A DNA stretch of 64,000 nt from Pelecanus crispus (taxonomy: Eukaryota > Chordata > Aves > Pelecaniformes > Pelecanidae), in the NCBI RefSeq assembly GCF_030463565.1, contig NC_134655.1, positions 2,864,372 to 2,928,371 of the forward strand, in the 5' to 3' direction. How positions within the stretch are numbered: position 1 is the stretch's first letter; each line of letters starts with the position of its first letter. Made by a program: the position numbers and the translations under genes. Shown here in pieces: positions 11,204 through 25,111 of this stretch. The notes beneath the pieces are model-generated. The model was not told where the DNA came from and searched no databases. It saw nothing but the letters and a program-made list of their open reading frames with translations.

Positions 11204-11579
11204 CAATTTAACCTCTTTCTGTTCACTCCATGCCCCACTGCATCTGGCCAACCTGCACATTTCCAGAAACATAACCACAGTCAGTACAATTCCCAGAATC
11301 AGCTCATGGAACCATGAATAAAAAATAACAACAATAAAAAACCCCCACACAACCTCACATGCTGCCCTTACCCTGCTTAAGACGACAAATGCTATTTATT
11401 TAGGCTATCGTATTTTCACTTTTCCACTCCAAAAGCCAAGCCCAATGTATTTCAGCAAAGTGAAAATGTTATATATCACCGTTTCCTTCCCCAAAGTCCT
11501 TCTTTAGAAGGTGGAGCGGTGCCCTGCACCTCCGCAGCACCCTTTGCATCGCCCAAAACTGCTCTGCAAAAGCAGGTAA

Positions 11580-11735
11580 GCCTCGTTATCTCCAGACGGG
11601 TGAGTGGAGACACGAAGAGGAGGGGACTCGCCCCAGGTCAGACAACAGCAGCCCTGCGTTGGAGTTGGAAGAGAAACACCGATATCCCAAGTGACAACTG
11701 CTCGCCCTAGCTACCAGCTACTGCTCTCCTCTTCC
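11580..11735 (-). mobile_element. MIR-like SINE relic (degenerate)
   Basis: The plus strand follows, in order, the antisense layout of the amniote MIR core: a GTGAGTGGAGACACGAAGAG block resembling 'gaggaaactgaggcacagagag', then GACTCGCCCCAGGTCAGACA resembling 'gacttgcccaaggtcacaca', then a TGCGTTGGAGTTGGAAGAG part and a final CTGCTCTCCTC. The element would therefore be on the minus strand. It is highly diverged with no target duplication visible. An L2 3' end is the alternative. Confidence 0.45.
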
Positions 11736-14700
11736 AAGCGCTGGCAGGGATGAAAAACTCCCCCAAAAAGCAGTTTGGGGGGAAAAATATGTCTAGTCTC
11801 CTTCGCTCAAAACACTTCTTCATCACAAGAACTCCTTCCTTGAAGGCCTTGCTCCCCAGCCACCGACCACCACCCTCACCGTCCCCGTTGGGTATGACCA
11901 CCAGTCAAGGCTGACTGGACTTGACGGTACTTCTCCAAAGCAACAAAACTGGGATCAGAATCAGGCCCAGATTTTCTCCCTTTTCCCACTGAAGATCCCC
12001 CCACGTTAAAACGATCGACTGCCTAAGGAGAGGGAGACCGTGCAACGGAGAGATGCGGCTGAGTCCCCGGGGAATGGGCGGCACAGGATCACCCTCATCA
12101 GCGCTCCCGATGGACAGAATTTCACCCCTTTGACTGTAAATTCAAGTCAGAATCTATTTTTTCCTTCTGGCAACTTGAATTCAACTTCTTCTCTCTCACA
12201 GAACAGGTATTAGATTGAAGCATTGTTTTAGGTGGTTTTTTGTGGGGTTTTTGGGGTTTTCTTTTTTTTTTTTTTTACTTTTTAAATCAACATTTGTCAA
12301 TGTCTGATCTTTCCACAGTATTCACTGCCCTGGGTTCAGCGGCTGAACTTCATTCATATTCAGATTTGCAGTGGAGTCCTCTTAATTAACGTGAAATCTT
12401 TACAACCGTCTTAGTAAGTGAAACCTTCACTGAACTTAAAGATGTTGTGACACCGAGAGTAAGATAAGAATAACAAGCTTCAGTAACTCAATTCCTTTGC
12501 ATATTTAGAGGAATATTTAACTAACCCTGAGAGTTTTACTTTGATGCAAATCCATATTTCAAAGCTCTCAAAATGCAAGTCGGTTTGCCGCAGTAAGACC
12601 CCTCTCTCCCGCCAGCACCCACACCCTCCTCACCGCCCTGGGCTCCCATGGCGGTTGAGAAAAGCTCCAGCCGAAGCATCGCTGACGTTTTGTAACAGGA
12701 GTGGCTTGAAACGCCAAAGCACAGATCAGGCAGCGTCGGGAGTTATCTCCCTGCAGCTTGAAGATTTAACTTCTAAACGTGAAAGCCGCTCTGCATTTTC
12801 CAGCAATGGTCTACAACTTCACGCCTCCTTGATAATATCTCCTGCCTATTAAATGTATCTTAATTAATAGAAATACTAATAAATTAAGTTTTTAAAATAT
12901 CTATGAATGAAAATATTAATAAAATATCTTAAGCCTCAGGAAAAGCAGAGGCTTCTCAGGAGATCAGAGAACCACCACTGGCCCCACACATGGACCAACG
13001 TGACTTCTGGGGAGGGGGCAAAGAGCCCCTGAGGAAGCTCTGGGAGAAGGAAAAGCTGAGTTGAGTAAGGAGCTTTAATAGACTGCAGCCTGGTAGATGT
13101 GTTCTGCACACCCTCGTGGTTTGCCAGGTGGGAGAGAAATGCGCAGAGATCTTCCGTTTCCGTGAGCAGGTAGGGTTGGAGGACGGCGCGTTGGGCTACG
13201 CATGTTTACAGATCTGAACCTGCTGCTCACTTCAACGCACTCGGTCTGGAGGATGGGACCATCCTCTTCAACGTACAGAAGGTTATAATCAACATTTCTG
13301 TGTACTCTGATCTCCACCCGTCTTGCTGAAGGGCAGCGGTGATGCTCTGATAGAGGCTTATCCATGCACAGTCACCAGCAGAGGCATAGGAAAAGGGGAG
13401 AGGCCCTGGCATCGCGCCTCGCTTGCGACTATCAGTAGCCGACGGGCTTCAGCATTCAGAGACTACATCCACAATTTATTCTATTAATTTCCCTAATTAT
13501 TTTCAACCTAGTTGACACTGCTGGCCTCCACGGCACCTTGCGGTAACGCGTGCGGCACCTTCTGTGCCGCGTGAAATGGACCTACTTTTGTTTGGTTTGA
13601 ACCTGCCGTCCTCCGAAGGACAGGGCACGTTTTCTCGCAGAAACACAGCCTCGGTCCTAGAAAGGACTTGGAGTATGACCATCATTTAAATATTTAATAA
13701 TATTTATATTCACAGGAGAATCACGGCAACATTTCAAGTTATCCAAGTACGTAAGCCAAATCAGGATGCTACTCAACTTTTCCTCACTGTTCAATGTTTA
13801 ACCCACAGGAACCAGGTTGTGGGGTAAGAGCCGATCCAGTGTTGCTGTAGAAAGCTTCATCCTGCAAGTCAAGCCTTTGTTTTATCAGCAAGATAAGCTG
13901 AGACCCGCAGTGGTAAGCTCAGAAGCACAAGCATCGTCTCTGCATGGCTTTGCTGACTTGATTTTTGCCTGGGTGTACTGGTTTATAGCGATTTGGTGTA
14001 AAATGCCACAGGTGGCCTGCTTCTAACTAGTAACATAATCACAGCCATATGAAAGTAATGGCTTGCAATGAATAAAAGGTGGGACAAAAGCAGAAACAAT
14101 AATTCTCCAATAATGTAAATTTGTCAATTCCAGTGCACAAAACACCTCTAGAGAGAAAATAACAATGGGGACATAAAACATGAGCGAGCTCACCAAGAAA
14201 GATCCCAAGCGTTTTAAAGAAGGCATCGTCCTATTACCGCTGGGATTTCCATCGGAGGAGGAAGGAGCACGGTCTTATGCATGGGCTGCATGCCTCTCTG
14301 CCTGCTTGCTTCTTGCTCTTTCGGTTTGGAGTCGGTGGTTCGACTGCAGTTTGCAAACGGGTACGTGAAGGAGGCTTCTACTGCTCCTTACTTCTGACAG
14401 ATGCTCAACGGGGCCAACCTTCAAGGAGAGAGTAGGGCTTGTTTGGGCAACAGACTGAGAAAGCAAGCAACGGGCAAGTAGGTAGCCAAGCAAATGGAGG
14501 CAGAAAAAGAGAATTTATAGGTGGGACTTTTAATCTCCTATTATTATTTTTGGGGATGTGTGTATAAGGGCGGGGGGGAGCACAGAAGGGATGCTTCTGG
14601 TGGATGCGATCCAAAGGCTGGGGAAGACAACGAAGGTGACAAAATGCAAGAACGAAGGGGATGTGTCTGTGGACAACTAGTTGCCTTGAGCGCAGTAAGT

Positions 14701-17700
14701 CGGAGAGCAGAGCTGAGCTCTAGAAACAAGCTGGGAAGAGTTCAGGTGGGGGATCTTCACATACGGCCAGAGAGAGACGAAGTGCGAATGAGACAAACGA
14801 TCTGAAGTTTGCAGAGACCTACTGAACAAGAGGACCTTTCAGGAGTGGTGTGACCATGAAAGGTCAGATCCCAAGAGCGACAGGGAGAAACACTGGCGAC
14901 TGTGAAAGAAAAGCTGACAAAGGGGTTTGACGCGATGCAGACCAAGGAGAAACTGAAGACTGGGAATAACAAAGAGGAGGAGGACAGCTGGGTCCCTGGA
15001 AAGAAAAACTAAACTGAGAGAGGTCTGGGGTATAAAGGCGATGGGCAGAGAATACACCGGGCGGCAGGAGAGCACAAAACACAGAGCCATCTGCCAACAG
15101 AAGAATAAAAGGGAGACAATATGGATTTCAGACGGCATCAGGCCATTGAAGAGATACACGGCTGGGGTCACACTATTATGAAGAACTGGCAGGAGAAAAA
15201 TCGGTCACCAGCTTGAAGTTTGTGAACTTGACTGGAGCTAGAGTGGATGGAGGAAGAAGACGGTGGATGGAAGATGATGGTCAAAGACGCAGTCAGATGA
15301 ACTCCAGGTCTTCGGAGGAGGAGGGCAGGAGCACAGCTTGGCAGGCTGCGCTTCAAGGACCGTCACAGGTGGTTCAGTCGTAGGGAAGAATTCAGAAGGA
15401 CTTTTCTTCCTTGCGCCATGTACTTTAGGGCATTGGTCTGCTAACATCACCGCTGGCATGACAGAGAAAGATACAGGCTAAGAAAGGAGATCAAAGGGAA
15501 GAAGTCTCAGAAAGCAAACAGCGGAGCTTAAAAAATAATCCAACTAGTTTTAAGAGCAAGATAGACAAATTAATGGACAGAAGGACAGGATGCAGTTGCC
15601 CGTGATAGCAGTACGCAGGACTCACTGACCTGGAGAAATCCCTTTCAGCCCTATGACTCACGCGAAAGACTGCAAGTACCTCAAAAAATGCCTCAGCATC
15701 ACAGCTGAGAAAATTCTCCATTCCTCATGTTTCCTGTCAGTTTTCCCACTGCTTGTGCTAATGGGGTTCTACAAAAGCTGTTAGCGACTAGATCGCATGC
15801 ACAAGTCTGGAAGAATACAAACGCAGCACCCAAAACAGACCCTCCGCTGTAAACCCCCCCTTGCCTTCTGAGCACGTGTCCTCAACCCAGATGGCCAAGT
15901 AACCCAAAGCACTTTTTTGTTCTGTTTTAAAAACCCACATGATACTCGAGAAGTTTTATGGGCATTGGTATTGCCAGAGTGGAGGCAGACATGGTCAGAG
16001 AATGAAAGCCAACATCCCAGCTGAGGCCCCACTAGCTCCCTCTGCTCCCAGCCATATTTAGAGGCAATATCCTGGTAGAACATCCCTTCATCAGTTCTTT
16101 GGACCAGATTATTTCTTTTTCTACAAATTCAACATGGTATGCAAAGCAGCAGCAACACGAGCAATGCTCCCTATAGGAAATGAAATCGCGGGGTGCGGGT
16201 TATTTACCTAGAACAGAGGAGGGAACGCCCGAATTACAAAGCTAAAACATCTGGACACCTTCCCACTTTCATCTCCAGTCACATAAGCGATGGGCCTTAC
16301 GTTCACTTAAAACTGGCACTTTTTTGTACAGCTTGGATTTAAGCATGTTCCTATTAACTGTAATTTTACAAAGGCGAAAGGGGAAACGCCACCAATTTAT
16401 ACAACCACGAGGGAAAAATGCATCTGCTCAATGCCTGTCCTCTACAAAGAAAGCAGTAAGTTGCTTTCCTTCTTTCTCAGCCAGAAAATGTCTGTTTTCC
16501 CCCAGTAGTGCATGCAGCCATCCTGAACGGATGTTTAGAAAGGGTACAGGTAGGGGTCCATCACCTTGCTGCCGTCAGAGGTGCCAGGGGGAGAGGACAT
16601 GCCCTCTGGTTCCCTGGATGCCGCTCCAAGGAGCAGTTGTGCCAAGGGATCTGCTGAAGAGATTTCCTCCTCCCGGGAGAACTCTCCGCAGACTCTTCCT
16701 TGGGAAGCGGGAGCGATTTGGCTCACGGCATTTTCCAGTGGAAGCGGCGATGGTCGCAGTGACGCCCTGGAAGCACTTACAGGGGAGAAAGCCAGCCAGC
16801 TAGCCATGACTGCCGCGTAATCCAGAGCTCGGCCACTTACAAATATCTATATATCTATCTCCACAGCTAGTTGAACAGCTCCTCGTTCGTATTTCCTGGG
16901 TACCAGCATTATACTTATGGAAGCTTAATGCGCTCCTCCCAAGCAGAGGAGAAAAAAAAAAAAAAATCTACCAGGTAAAAACCAGACTGACTGAAAGCCC
17001 ACCTACACATATGGGAATTATATTAGATGGACTAGATTATGGGTTAGCGATAGCTGTTCCATAATTAAAGTTGCAAGAGTGTTTCGGCTTAAAGCTCAAT
17101 AAACAAAAGGTTGCTAGCACCCAGACAAAACCCAGCATGCCAGTTCCTATTTACACCCAGCCTTTACGTACCGAGTGCTTTTATTTGTTGTAGATCATGA
17201 AGGTAGCTGGAGAGGGAGTATCCGAAGTGAAGGAAAATCTTTTTACGGAGAAGTGGGGGAAGAAAGCAAAGAAGAAGATGTGGCTTTTTTTCCTGCAGAG
17301 TTGTGAATAAGCGCAGGTGTTCTATATATGCAGTTGTATCTTTCAAAAAAAGAGCTTTAGAGAAATTAATTACATGTCAGAGCCTCTGACAGGTCTTTTA
17401 AGAATTAGGATACTTTTGAATGAAAACATTATATACTTAAAAAGAAATACCATGTAAATGTCTCTGAGATATTTACATTCAGTGAAGTAATAGTAGAAAA
17501 GAATTCAGCTCTATCCGCGGTACAAATGGATGCTGAACATGCCGTGCTCTTCCTAACAACGACGTCTCCTGCCCTTGCAGGACGTCATTAACTCTCCTGC
17601 AGAAGCACAGACCAGAGTTCAGGGGCACCTGCCAGGAACCCGCTGCAGACAGAAGCGACGCTCTCCCGAAAAGCCAGAGCGGCTTCGCTCGCCCCTCCGG

Positions 17701-20700
17701 GCTACGTCCCCGAGCGCACGGGTCCTCTCGAAAGCAAGGATCGCACGCCTCCTCCTGCACTGAAGTGGGCAGCAACACCTCTGCAGAGGAAAATAGCCAA
17801 GTGGTTTTCTGTTTGTGGTGATCTTCTTTTTTTTCCTTTTTTTTTTTTTTCCTCCTTGGCAGGACATAGGACAAAAGCTTCCCATGGACAAAGTGTGGCA
17901 GGGCCGGTGCAGTGACGCCAGGCTCATCATTCACTGACCTGAAGAATGCTGTTTTCCTACCAGATTCTGAAATTCCCAAGTCCCTTTTATTCCACGGATT
18001 CCACTTGGTCCTTGTTTTTTTCGCTATAATTTAATAACTGGTGGGCGAAGTGATAAAAATTTTCACTTGCCAGCAGATGAGGATGTATTTTACTACTAAG
18101 TCTCTAAAAAGAGGTTCTCTAGAAGTACCTCTCCGAGTAAACCTGTTTTTCCAAGAATTTACATTTTTATTTAGGCTGAGGGTCTCTGAATTTTGCCCAG
18201 CACCATGGCAAGAAAAAAATACACAGAGTACACAAGGTTTCCAGAACTGACAGGGCTGGAAAGGTGAAGTTCGTAAGAAAAAGTACAGTGCGAAACCATC
18301 CTCCCACTCTGCCCATCATAAAGTGCTTCTCTGGTCCACGAAAGGGATGTTGGACTTAAGGGTTCTGGTTTCAAAGTTATTTTCCCAGGAAAATCTCATG
18401 AGGAAATCATATCTCCCAGCAGTTCCCTGGGCTTTTCCTATCAACGGTGGTGAGCACGTGGGAGAAAAGGCCAAGTGAAGGAGAAACAGAAAACAAAGGC
18501 GGCCTTTGTGGGTCAATGCCAGCAGTGAGACATCTAAAACCCTTCAAGAAGGTAAGGTTTGACAGAGTCAACATTAGCTGAGAAGAGGTTCGGCAATCTA
18601 GGTATAAATACAGATAAAAGCCTCCAATTAGGAATAAATCCGGGGGAAAAAAAATGAAGTTGATAAAAAAAGAGCTTGCAGAGAAAATGGAGAACACAAA
18701 AACCAGGAAAAGAAGAAACAATTTAAGAACTAGCGTGTTCCCAGAAGGTGTAAAGGATGGATGGCTTGTTAATATTCATGGCAAGCCTCCACTTTTTCCT
18801 CAGCTGAAAGCAGATGCAACAATTATCGCAGAGCCTGAGCCCCAACTCCAGCAGACCCCGAGATATGATATTAAGAGCAGACTATTTTAGAGCCGACTCT
18901 GAAATGACAGTTTCTGACCTTACTCTGGGAGGACATAAGGTGCAAGTGTTTCAAGACCTGTCACAAACAACTTTAAGGAAAAAAGGAAGGAAGTGAACAA
19001 AATTATAGCCTTCCTGACAAAGCACACGTAAAATACAGAAGGAGCTTTCTCTGTAAATGTATTTTCACACATCAAGAACAGCAGTATATCATAAAGGGAA
19101 AAAGGCGGCAATTAAAATCCTTGAGAAGCTGAAGCGCATGAAGGAATGTCTGAAATACGGCGTATTTCAGCATAATACTGTACCGTATTAGGGAAAGGAT
19201 AGCTGCTAAACCCAAAAGACGAGAGTACCAGAATGCAAAGAAAGAGCGAAGAACCATTGCACTACGGGTGTGCAAGGGATGGGCGTGCGACGGGGCAGTA
19301 ACTGGGGAAAGGGGGAACCTCACGGGGAAAAAAAAGTCCAAGTAGTAAAGCAGAGCACAGAGAGACCGAGAAAATGGGAGGAAAAAGACCAGAGTGAGTC
19401 CAAACGCAAAGGACACCGGCCTTGGATGAGCACAGCTCAACGCCACCTCCCCAGGGACGGCAGTCGAGAACCGGTTAGAAAAAGCTGATGGTTCAGGTAA
19501 GGAAGAAACAAACATCCCTCTTCACCAGACGTGGGATGAATTTACACCGTGGCGCTGGGGAACGATTCCCCCGGGAATAACGAGGGTGAGGAAATGCAGG
19601 AGCCCAGGTAGACTCAGGAGGGTTTTGGTGAGTACACCTGACTTTAGGGTCAAGAAGCGTAAAGAGGATTCCTGGCTACCAAGAGCAAGGGAGGACTATT
19701 AAGAAGAGTCGCTGGGTTTCTTTTTGGTCATCCTCTCTCATTTTATAAGCCTGGAAGGAAATCAAGCAATAATTAGTGTCACCAGCTGCGTAGCTCTGAA
19801 AAGCACTGGGAAGCTGAGGGGTAGATTTTCATCTCCTGAAAATGAAAAAGAATACCAACTTTGTTTTAGCTGTGATGGCCTAAAGTTAAAACATTTCTAT
19901 AATTATTAGAAGAGATGAATAGCCTTATCCATCCAAAGAACAGCGGTTTTACAGTTGACAACAGACAGACCTAGTATTAAGCCATCGGTACAAGCCTATT
20001 AAAAAAATCAGTGATGAAAACTGTCACAGGTAGAGCTGCCACCTTGCTCCCTAGGACAGGCTTGTAATTTTATGAGCTAAATACATCCCTTCTGTCACAG
20101 CAGGCAGGCTGCTGGAGGAGGACTTCTGCTCCACCCTGACCAAAAGCCACCTCAGAAGAAAATGAACAGCAGCAGCTAACCAGCCAGGGTTAGCTCCTTT
20201 TTACAGCTAATTAAGATTACTAATATATTTAGAGAAGTGGAAGTTGTCTTTGTCTGGGATGGGATGAGGGGAAGGCAAGAGAGGATTTCGGAGATTTCCT
20301 AAACTTAGCTCTTGATACATCAAGACTGCAAAGAAAGGAGGAAAAGGGGGTATTTGTTGGAAAAGCAAGACCTGAATGTATCTGAAGGAGGAATAACCCT
20401 GATCTCACTTCTCCACAGCACAGGCACATATTTTAGGACTTGATACGCTCTATATAGCTCCGTGAGGGTCATAAATCAGCTGGTCTCATTATTTTCTAGC
20501 AGACCTGACTTCCACAGATGGGAAGTCAAAATATAACCAATACTCAAGAATAGCACACATCTACCCTATGCTGCTTCTCAGCACAAGATGTATACAAAGA
20601 TTTTCAGGAGCACCTAAAATCAAATCAACAAATTGTTATGGGAGGCTGGCAAGGCCATGAAGAGAGTGAGTAGCTCATTAACAAGGCTTATTAACGAATC

Positions 20701-22859
20701 ATAAGAACACAAACCACCACCATCAGCAATAAATCAAAAAGCAAAACAAGAGCCAAACCAGAGTAGCCCAGGACTGGGGCCCTTCCAACCCTGGGGTTCA
20801 AAAACTGGCGGAGTGGTCCCAAAACATCACCCAATACTGGAAATTAGAGGTAAATTGACTGTTGTGCAAATTAGTAAAGCAAATAAACTTATTCTCTGAA
20901 ACAAATACTAGGTGAGCTAAAGGGAAGCTAAAAAAGGATGTCAATCCTGTTTATAAGAGATACTAAGGAAAACGTGTTTCATTTGGGAGAGAAAACAGAG
21001 ACTTTTGGACAACTTTAAAAGGGATCTCCACTCTCAACTGTCTGTTTTAGCTTGTGTGAGAGCTAAAACCTTGCTTCAGCCTTAAGCAGGCGAGAAAGTC
21101 CCTAAACAACCCCCCGAGGAAGGGGCAAGCAGATACTGCCACTTATCTGAAGACCGATAAGCAAGCAGATCCACGTGGGTTTACAGCTGAATTTTAAGGG
21201 CTCCGAAATATTTTATGCATGGAGGAGATACTCCTTCCCACTGGAAGGGACCAAAGAGAGCTGTAGGAAGCGTATAGGTGACAGACTGTACCGACTTTCT
21301 GTCCTATAGACTCACTTCATCAATAGATGTTGACGCCGAGCGTTGGCCGCATGCTGGCAGACGGCCACACACTGTCCGAGTTGGGTGCGCGACTCCAGAT
21401 CACTCAGGATTCACTGCAGACAGCCAAACTGCTGATAAAATTAAGAGGGCACTTAATGTACTACGTGACAGCTACAAAAATAACGTTCAAGATACCATAG
21501 CAAAGTCGCGTGCCAAACTGAATGGGAAAAGGGCAACAGAAGCATTTTTCTTTAGAGACGAGTTGAGAATTTACATTTTTGCTTTGCCAAGAAGAGCTGG
21601 CATTGCTGTGCTAGCATGCAGTTGCCTCGATGGGGTTAAAATTAGCAAGCGGGGTGCCCACTGCTGCCGCTGCCCCATGCTCTGCCCGCTGACCCGCCAG
21701 CTGTTACGGGTAGAAGAAGAGAAGATGCCCAAAGACAGCCCCTAATGGTGCTTTTTGCCTTTCCTCCTTAAAAGCAACCGTATTCCAAACATGTAGTTTT
21801 CACTCAATCTCCGCATATAAAGTTAAGATAAATCAGAAATGTTAAGGGCCTGCATTTCTGAGAAAATGAGGCTGGAATGATTAAAAACCCCAACTCTCAT
21901 AAATCCGCAAAGGTTGAAAATTCAGTGCGATACTGGGGTATTAACCTTACAAAAACACGAGGACCTCTCCAAAGCTAATTACGTATCAGTCTACTCTAAA
22001 ATAACAGAAGCCATTAAAGAATAGTTCAGGATGGAGATTTCTTGATGGGCAGAATTGCTTCATTTAAATGAACTTATTACCCAAATTCTCTTTCTGCTGC
22101 AGTATTTACGGATAGGTCTACAAGACAGTATCTTAAAAGCTTAGCAAACTCTTCCTATGAACCTAATCAGGAAATATGAGAGACCAAGGTCAAGTGCATT
22201 AATATTACAGAAGCTTACTAAGAAAGGGGATGTTTCACAGTCCCTTGCACACTGGGTATTATCAAGTAACTCAGCTGAGGAATGCTGTGTAAAATTTTGT
22301 TTAAAGGTACAGATTAATACGGAGCCAGAACAGCACGAGGAAATGGATTTCACAGAGGCACGCTGAAGAAAAGACTCAGTCCTAAACTTTATGATTACCT
22401 CCTTTCTTGACTTCTTAAGGTTCCCTACCAGAACTATTCTCTCTCTTCTTGTCCCTTTTAGCCACCAGGTTTAAAAAAAGAAGAAGAAAAAGAGGGGGTT
22501 TTTTTTGCTGTATGAATTTGTAATATAGTGAAGTTTGGACTAAGGAGGACAATTAAGCCGGCGGGTGCTGGAGGAGGATATGAAAGCTCATCAGGATATC
22601 TGCAGTAACCCTAGTGGGGTAAACATTTCTCTTTTCTAATATCTTCAAATTAGAAACTTTATAGGAAAAAAGAAATCTTAGCAAGGCTCGTTTGTCTCTT
22701 ATTACCAATTAGCCGACGTGGACTCAGGATAAAGCGTTAATTTCTAAAGTAAACGTCATTTTCATAAAAGCACAGATAGGAAGACCAAACAGCTGAGTGC
22801 TTGGCTTAAGCGTAGGAAGAAATTAAGCTGGAGCAAGGGCTCGTTCCGTATTTTACGCC

Positions 22860-23090
22860 AAGAACCGCTTCAAGGAGCGCTGCCCGGACGATGCCTGCCC
22901 GCGGCGGTGAGCCGGGGCTCCTTTCCCCATACGACTGCAGTGCCCAGATGTGCTGGCTGGAAGCTCCCATCGCAAAAGCCGGGTCCCCGGGCGAGCTCTG
23001 CCCAGCCCGGTTCCTGCGCCGACCCTCCTCTCCGGGACGTCCGCTCTGGGCAGAACGCGTCGTGTTATTCGCTACGGCACAAGGACCTGC
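22860..23090. other. CpG-rich patch
   Basis: A GC-rich segment with many CpG dinucleotides, open in all three plus-strand frames over about 80 codons. The open frames follow from high GC content rather than coding. It could be a regulatory CpG island fragment. Confidence 0.45.
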
Positions 23091-23574
23091 TTGCGTGCAG
23101 CAGGAGTTGTTTCCACTCTCGCTGCAGTTCCCTTACCATGGGACACGCGATGCGCTAAAATGCGGGCCGTCATCAGCTTGGAGAAACGAAGGAAAGCAGA
23201 TTGCTAGAACAGGGGCACAGGTGAGAGACCCCCCAGAAAAGGGTGACCTTCCTCAGGGATGTGCAAGACAAAAATCCCTTAGCCATTACATCCAAGTTTC
23301 TAGCCAGATCCTTTGAATATTCATGAACAACTTGAAGTTTTATAAGGATTTTTCCTTTTTATATACATATAAATGACTATATTGATAGCAGATGGGCTCC
23401 TCCATATGATTTCCTTTTTAAACTTTCAACTTCATGCAATTCCTGCATATTCCTTGTGCTGGGAAAGGAAAGCCTGTGCTTTTAGCTCTGGAGGGCAAAG
23501 CTGGGGTTACTTCTGTTCATTTGCTTTTGCTTTCCAAACCTTTAATTACACAACCGGGCAGCAGCTCTTAAATA

Positions 23575-23610
23575 CATCATCATCATCATCATCACCATCA
23601 CCACCACCAT
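23575..23610 (+). repeat. (CAT)n / (CAC)n microsatellite
   Basis: Twelve trinucleotides of CAT grading into CAC, starting with six perfect CAT units. Likely polymorphic. Confidence 0.95.
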
Positions 23611-25111
23611 TTTCTTCCCAGAGCACACCTGGGTGTATTGGCTCTGCCAGGCGAGGCGAATCTAAAAGTGACTTACACTTAGAGAAACTATACCGTACCT
23701 ACCGACTTCTGCATGTTTTCATAACAGAGCGAGTAGTTTCCTATAGCTGACACAGTCGGACCACCGAATTTTACAGGTAAAATAGCTTCACAGTCTCATC
23801 CCGTGACGCGCATCGGAAGGAGCGAATGCTTCTGACTAAAACGGGAATAAGGGTAGGTAGGAAAAGCAAATGATCAAAACACTTATCACACCAAGAAAAG
23901 AATTTATTAGGCCTGATAAGGAGTCTGAATTGATGACAATTATAAGATACCATCCATTTTTAGCTAATAATTCAGGAAAAGGATGAATTATTTGAGGAAT
24001 AATATGTGATCATTTCTTTAAAGACTTATGATAATGTATATGCTGGAGGAAGCAGAGTTAAGGTTGTAGGAGCGCTTACATTTCTGGACGGTTCTACCTT
24101 ACCGTTCAAATGCAGAGATTTAATAGCACCGTGTTTAGTTTTAAAATACAGCGGCTGGTTTAGTTTATAGGGCTCCTGCATTTATAAAACAGCAAGCCAT
24201 TTTACAAGGCCATTTTATACACATTCTACTTTTCCTCCACTTTCCTATTCACGTTTAATAAATCTGCCAACACTTGCCTTTGAGAACTGGTTCATTTATT
24301 TAAAATTCCCAAACAACCCCGTCCACGACTCTGCACGCCTTAGCAGTTCACCCGATTAGACGAGAGCGTCAATTAAACATAAAGCTACGTCTCTTCATTT
24401 TCGCTTGGAAAGATTTTTGGGTTCCACCAAACACGGAAGGTGATTTCTGAAGGCAAAATCCCATATTAAGAGAGATTGCAGCTCCTAAGATATTGGTCCA
24501 AATCTCCATCCGTATCCAGGTAACAATCTGGAATGCTGATATTTAAGAGGAAAAATATCTGGACAGCTGCCCCAGCTCCCTGGGAAGCGATGTTTAGTTA
24601 AAGTCTTGGATATCACTGAAAGAAGATGTGGAGATGTCACACTGCGGCTGAAGCATTTTTTCAAGTGCTGAATTATTCACCCGTGAATCTCAGATGTGAA
24701 ATCCAAATGCTCCGGTACTGCCCCGGCTTTAGACAATGTCTAATTCCTTTCTGTGCCACTGCAGGGTCTCTTCATCAGCTTTCTTTCATCTATAATCACA
24801 GCCAGGTCATGGATTATTAGTCATATTCACTGCAGAATTCAAACCCCGCTACACCAATCAGCCAGCCCGGGACTCCCGAAACGCTCCCCCTGCATTAATA
24901 ACCGCACGGCTCACCGCCCCGCCGGAGGACCCCAACGCTCCCGGCGTTGCTTTACAGGGGGCACAAAGAGGTACAAATCACCGCAGCCATTTGCCCAAAA
25001 AAAGGGAGCCGAAGCGCCGAGCTGGGAAGAGGCCACCGGAATAACCCGCTGCTGCCGCAGCTCTGCCCGCCCGTCCCACCGGCTCACCGCCAGCAGCTCT
25101 GGAATTCTCCC

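Larger units (their letters stand above)
11253..25111. other. Non-coding, presumed NEXMIF 5'UTR intron, left part
   Basis: About 13.9 kb upstream of the first coding exon with no supportable gene. Besides the MIR-like relic it holds an octamer ATGCAAAT at 12544-12551, two purine-rich plus-strand segments (about 14.4-15.7 and 18.6-19.65 kb), a T-rich tract near 17828-17851, an open frame of 155 codons at 21278-21745 without recognisable similarity, a CpG-rich patch at about 22.86-23.09 kb and an AT-rich, possibly conserved block at 23.3-23.6 kb. Assignment to an intron is inferred from the long upstream introns of mammalian NEXMIF. Confidence 0.5.

Noticed and set aside
16535-16820. Opposed open frames of 84-90 codons, considered as a small exon
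   Set aside because: No splice sites in a suitable arrangement and no known protein; base composition explains both.
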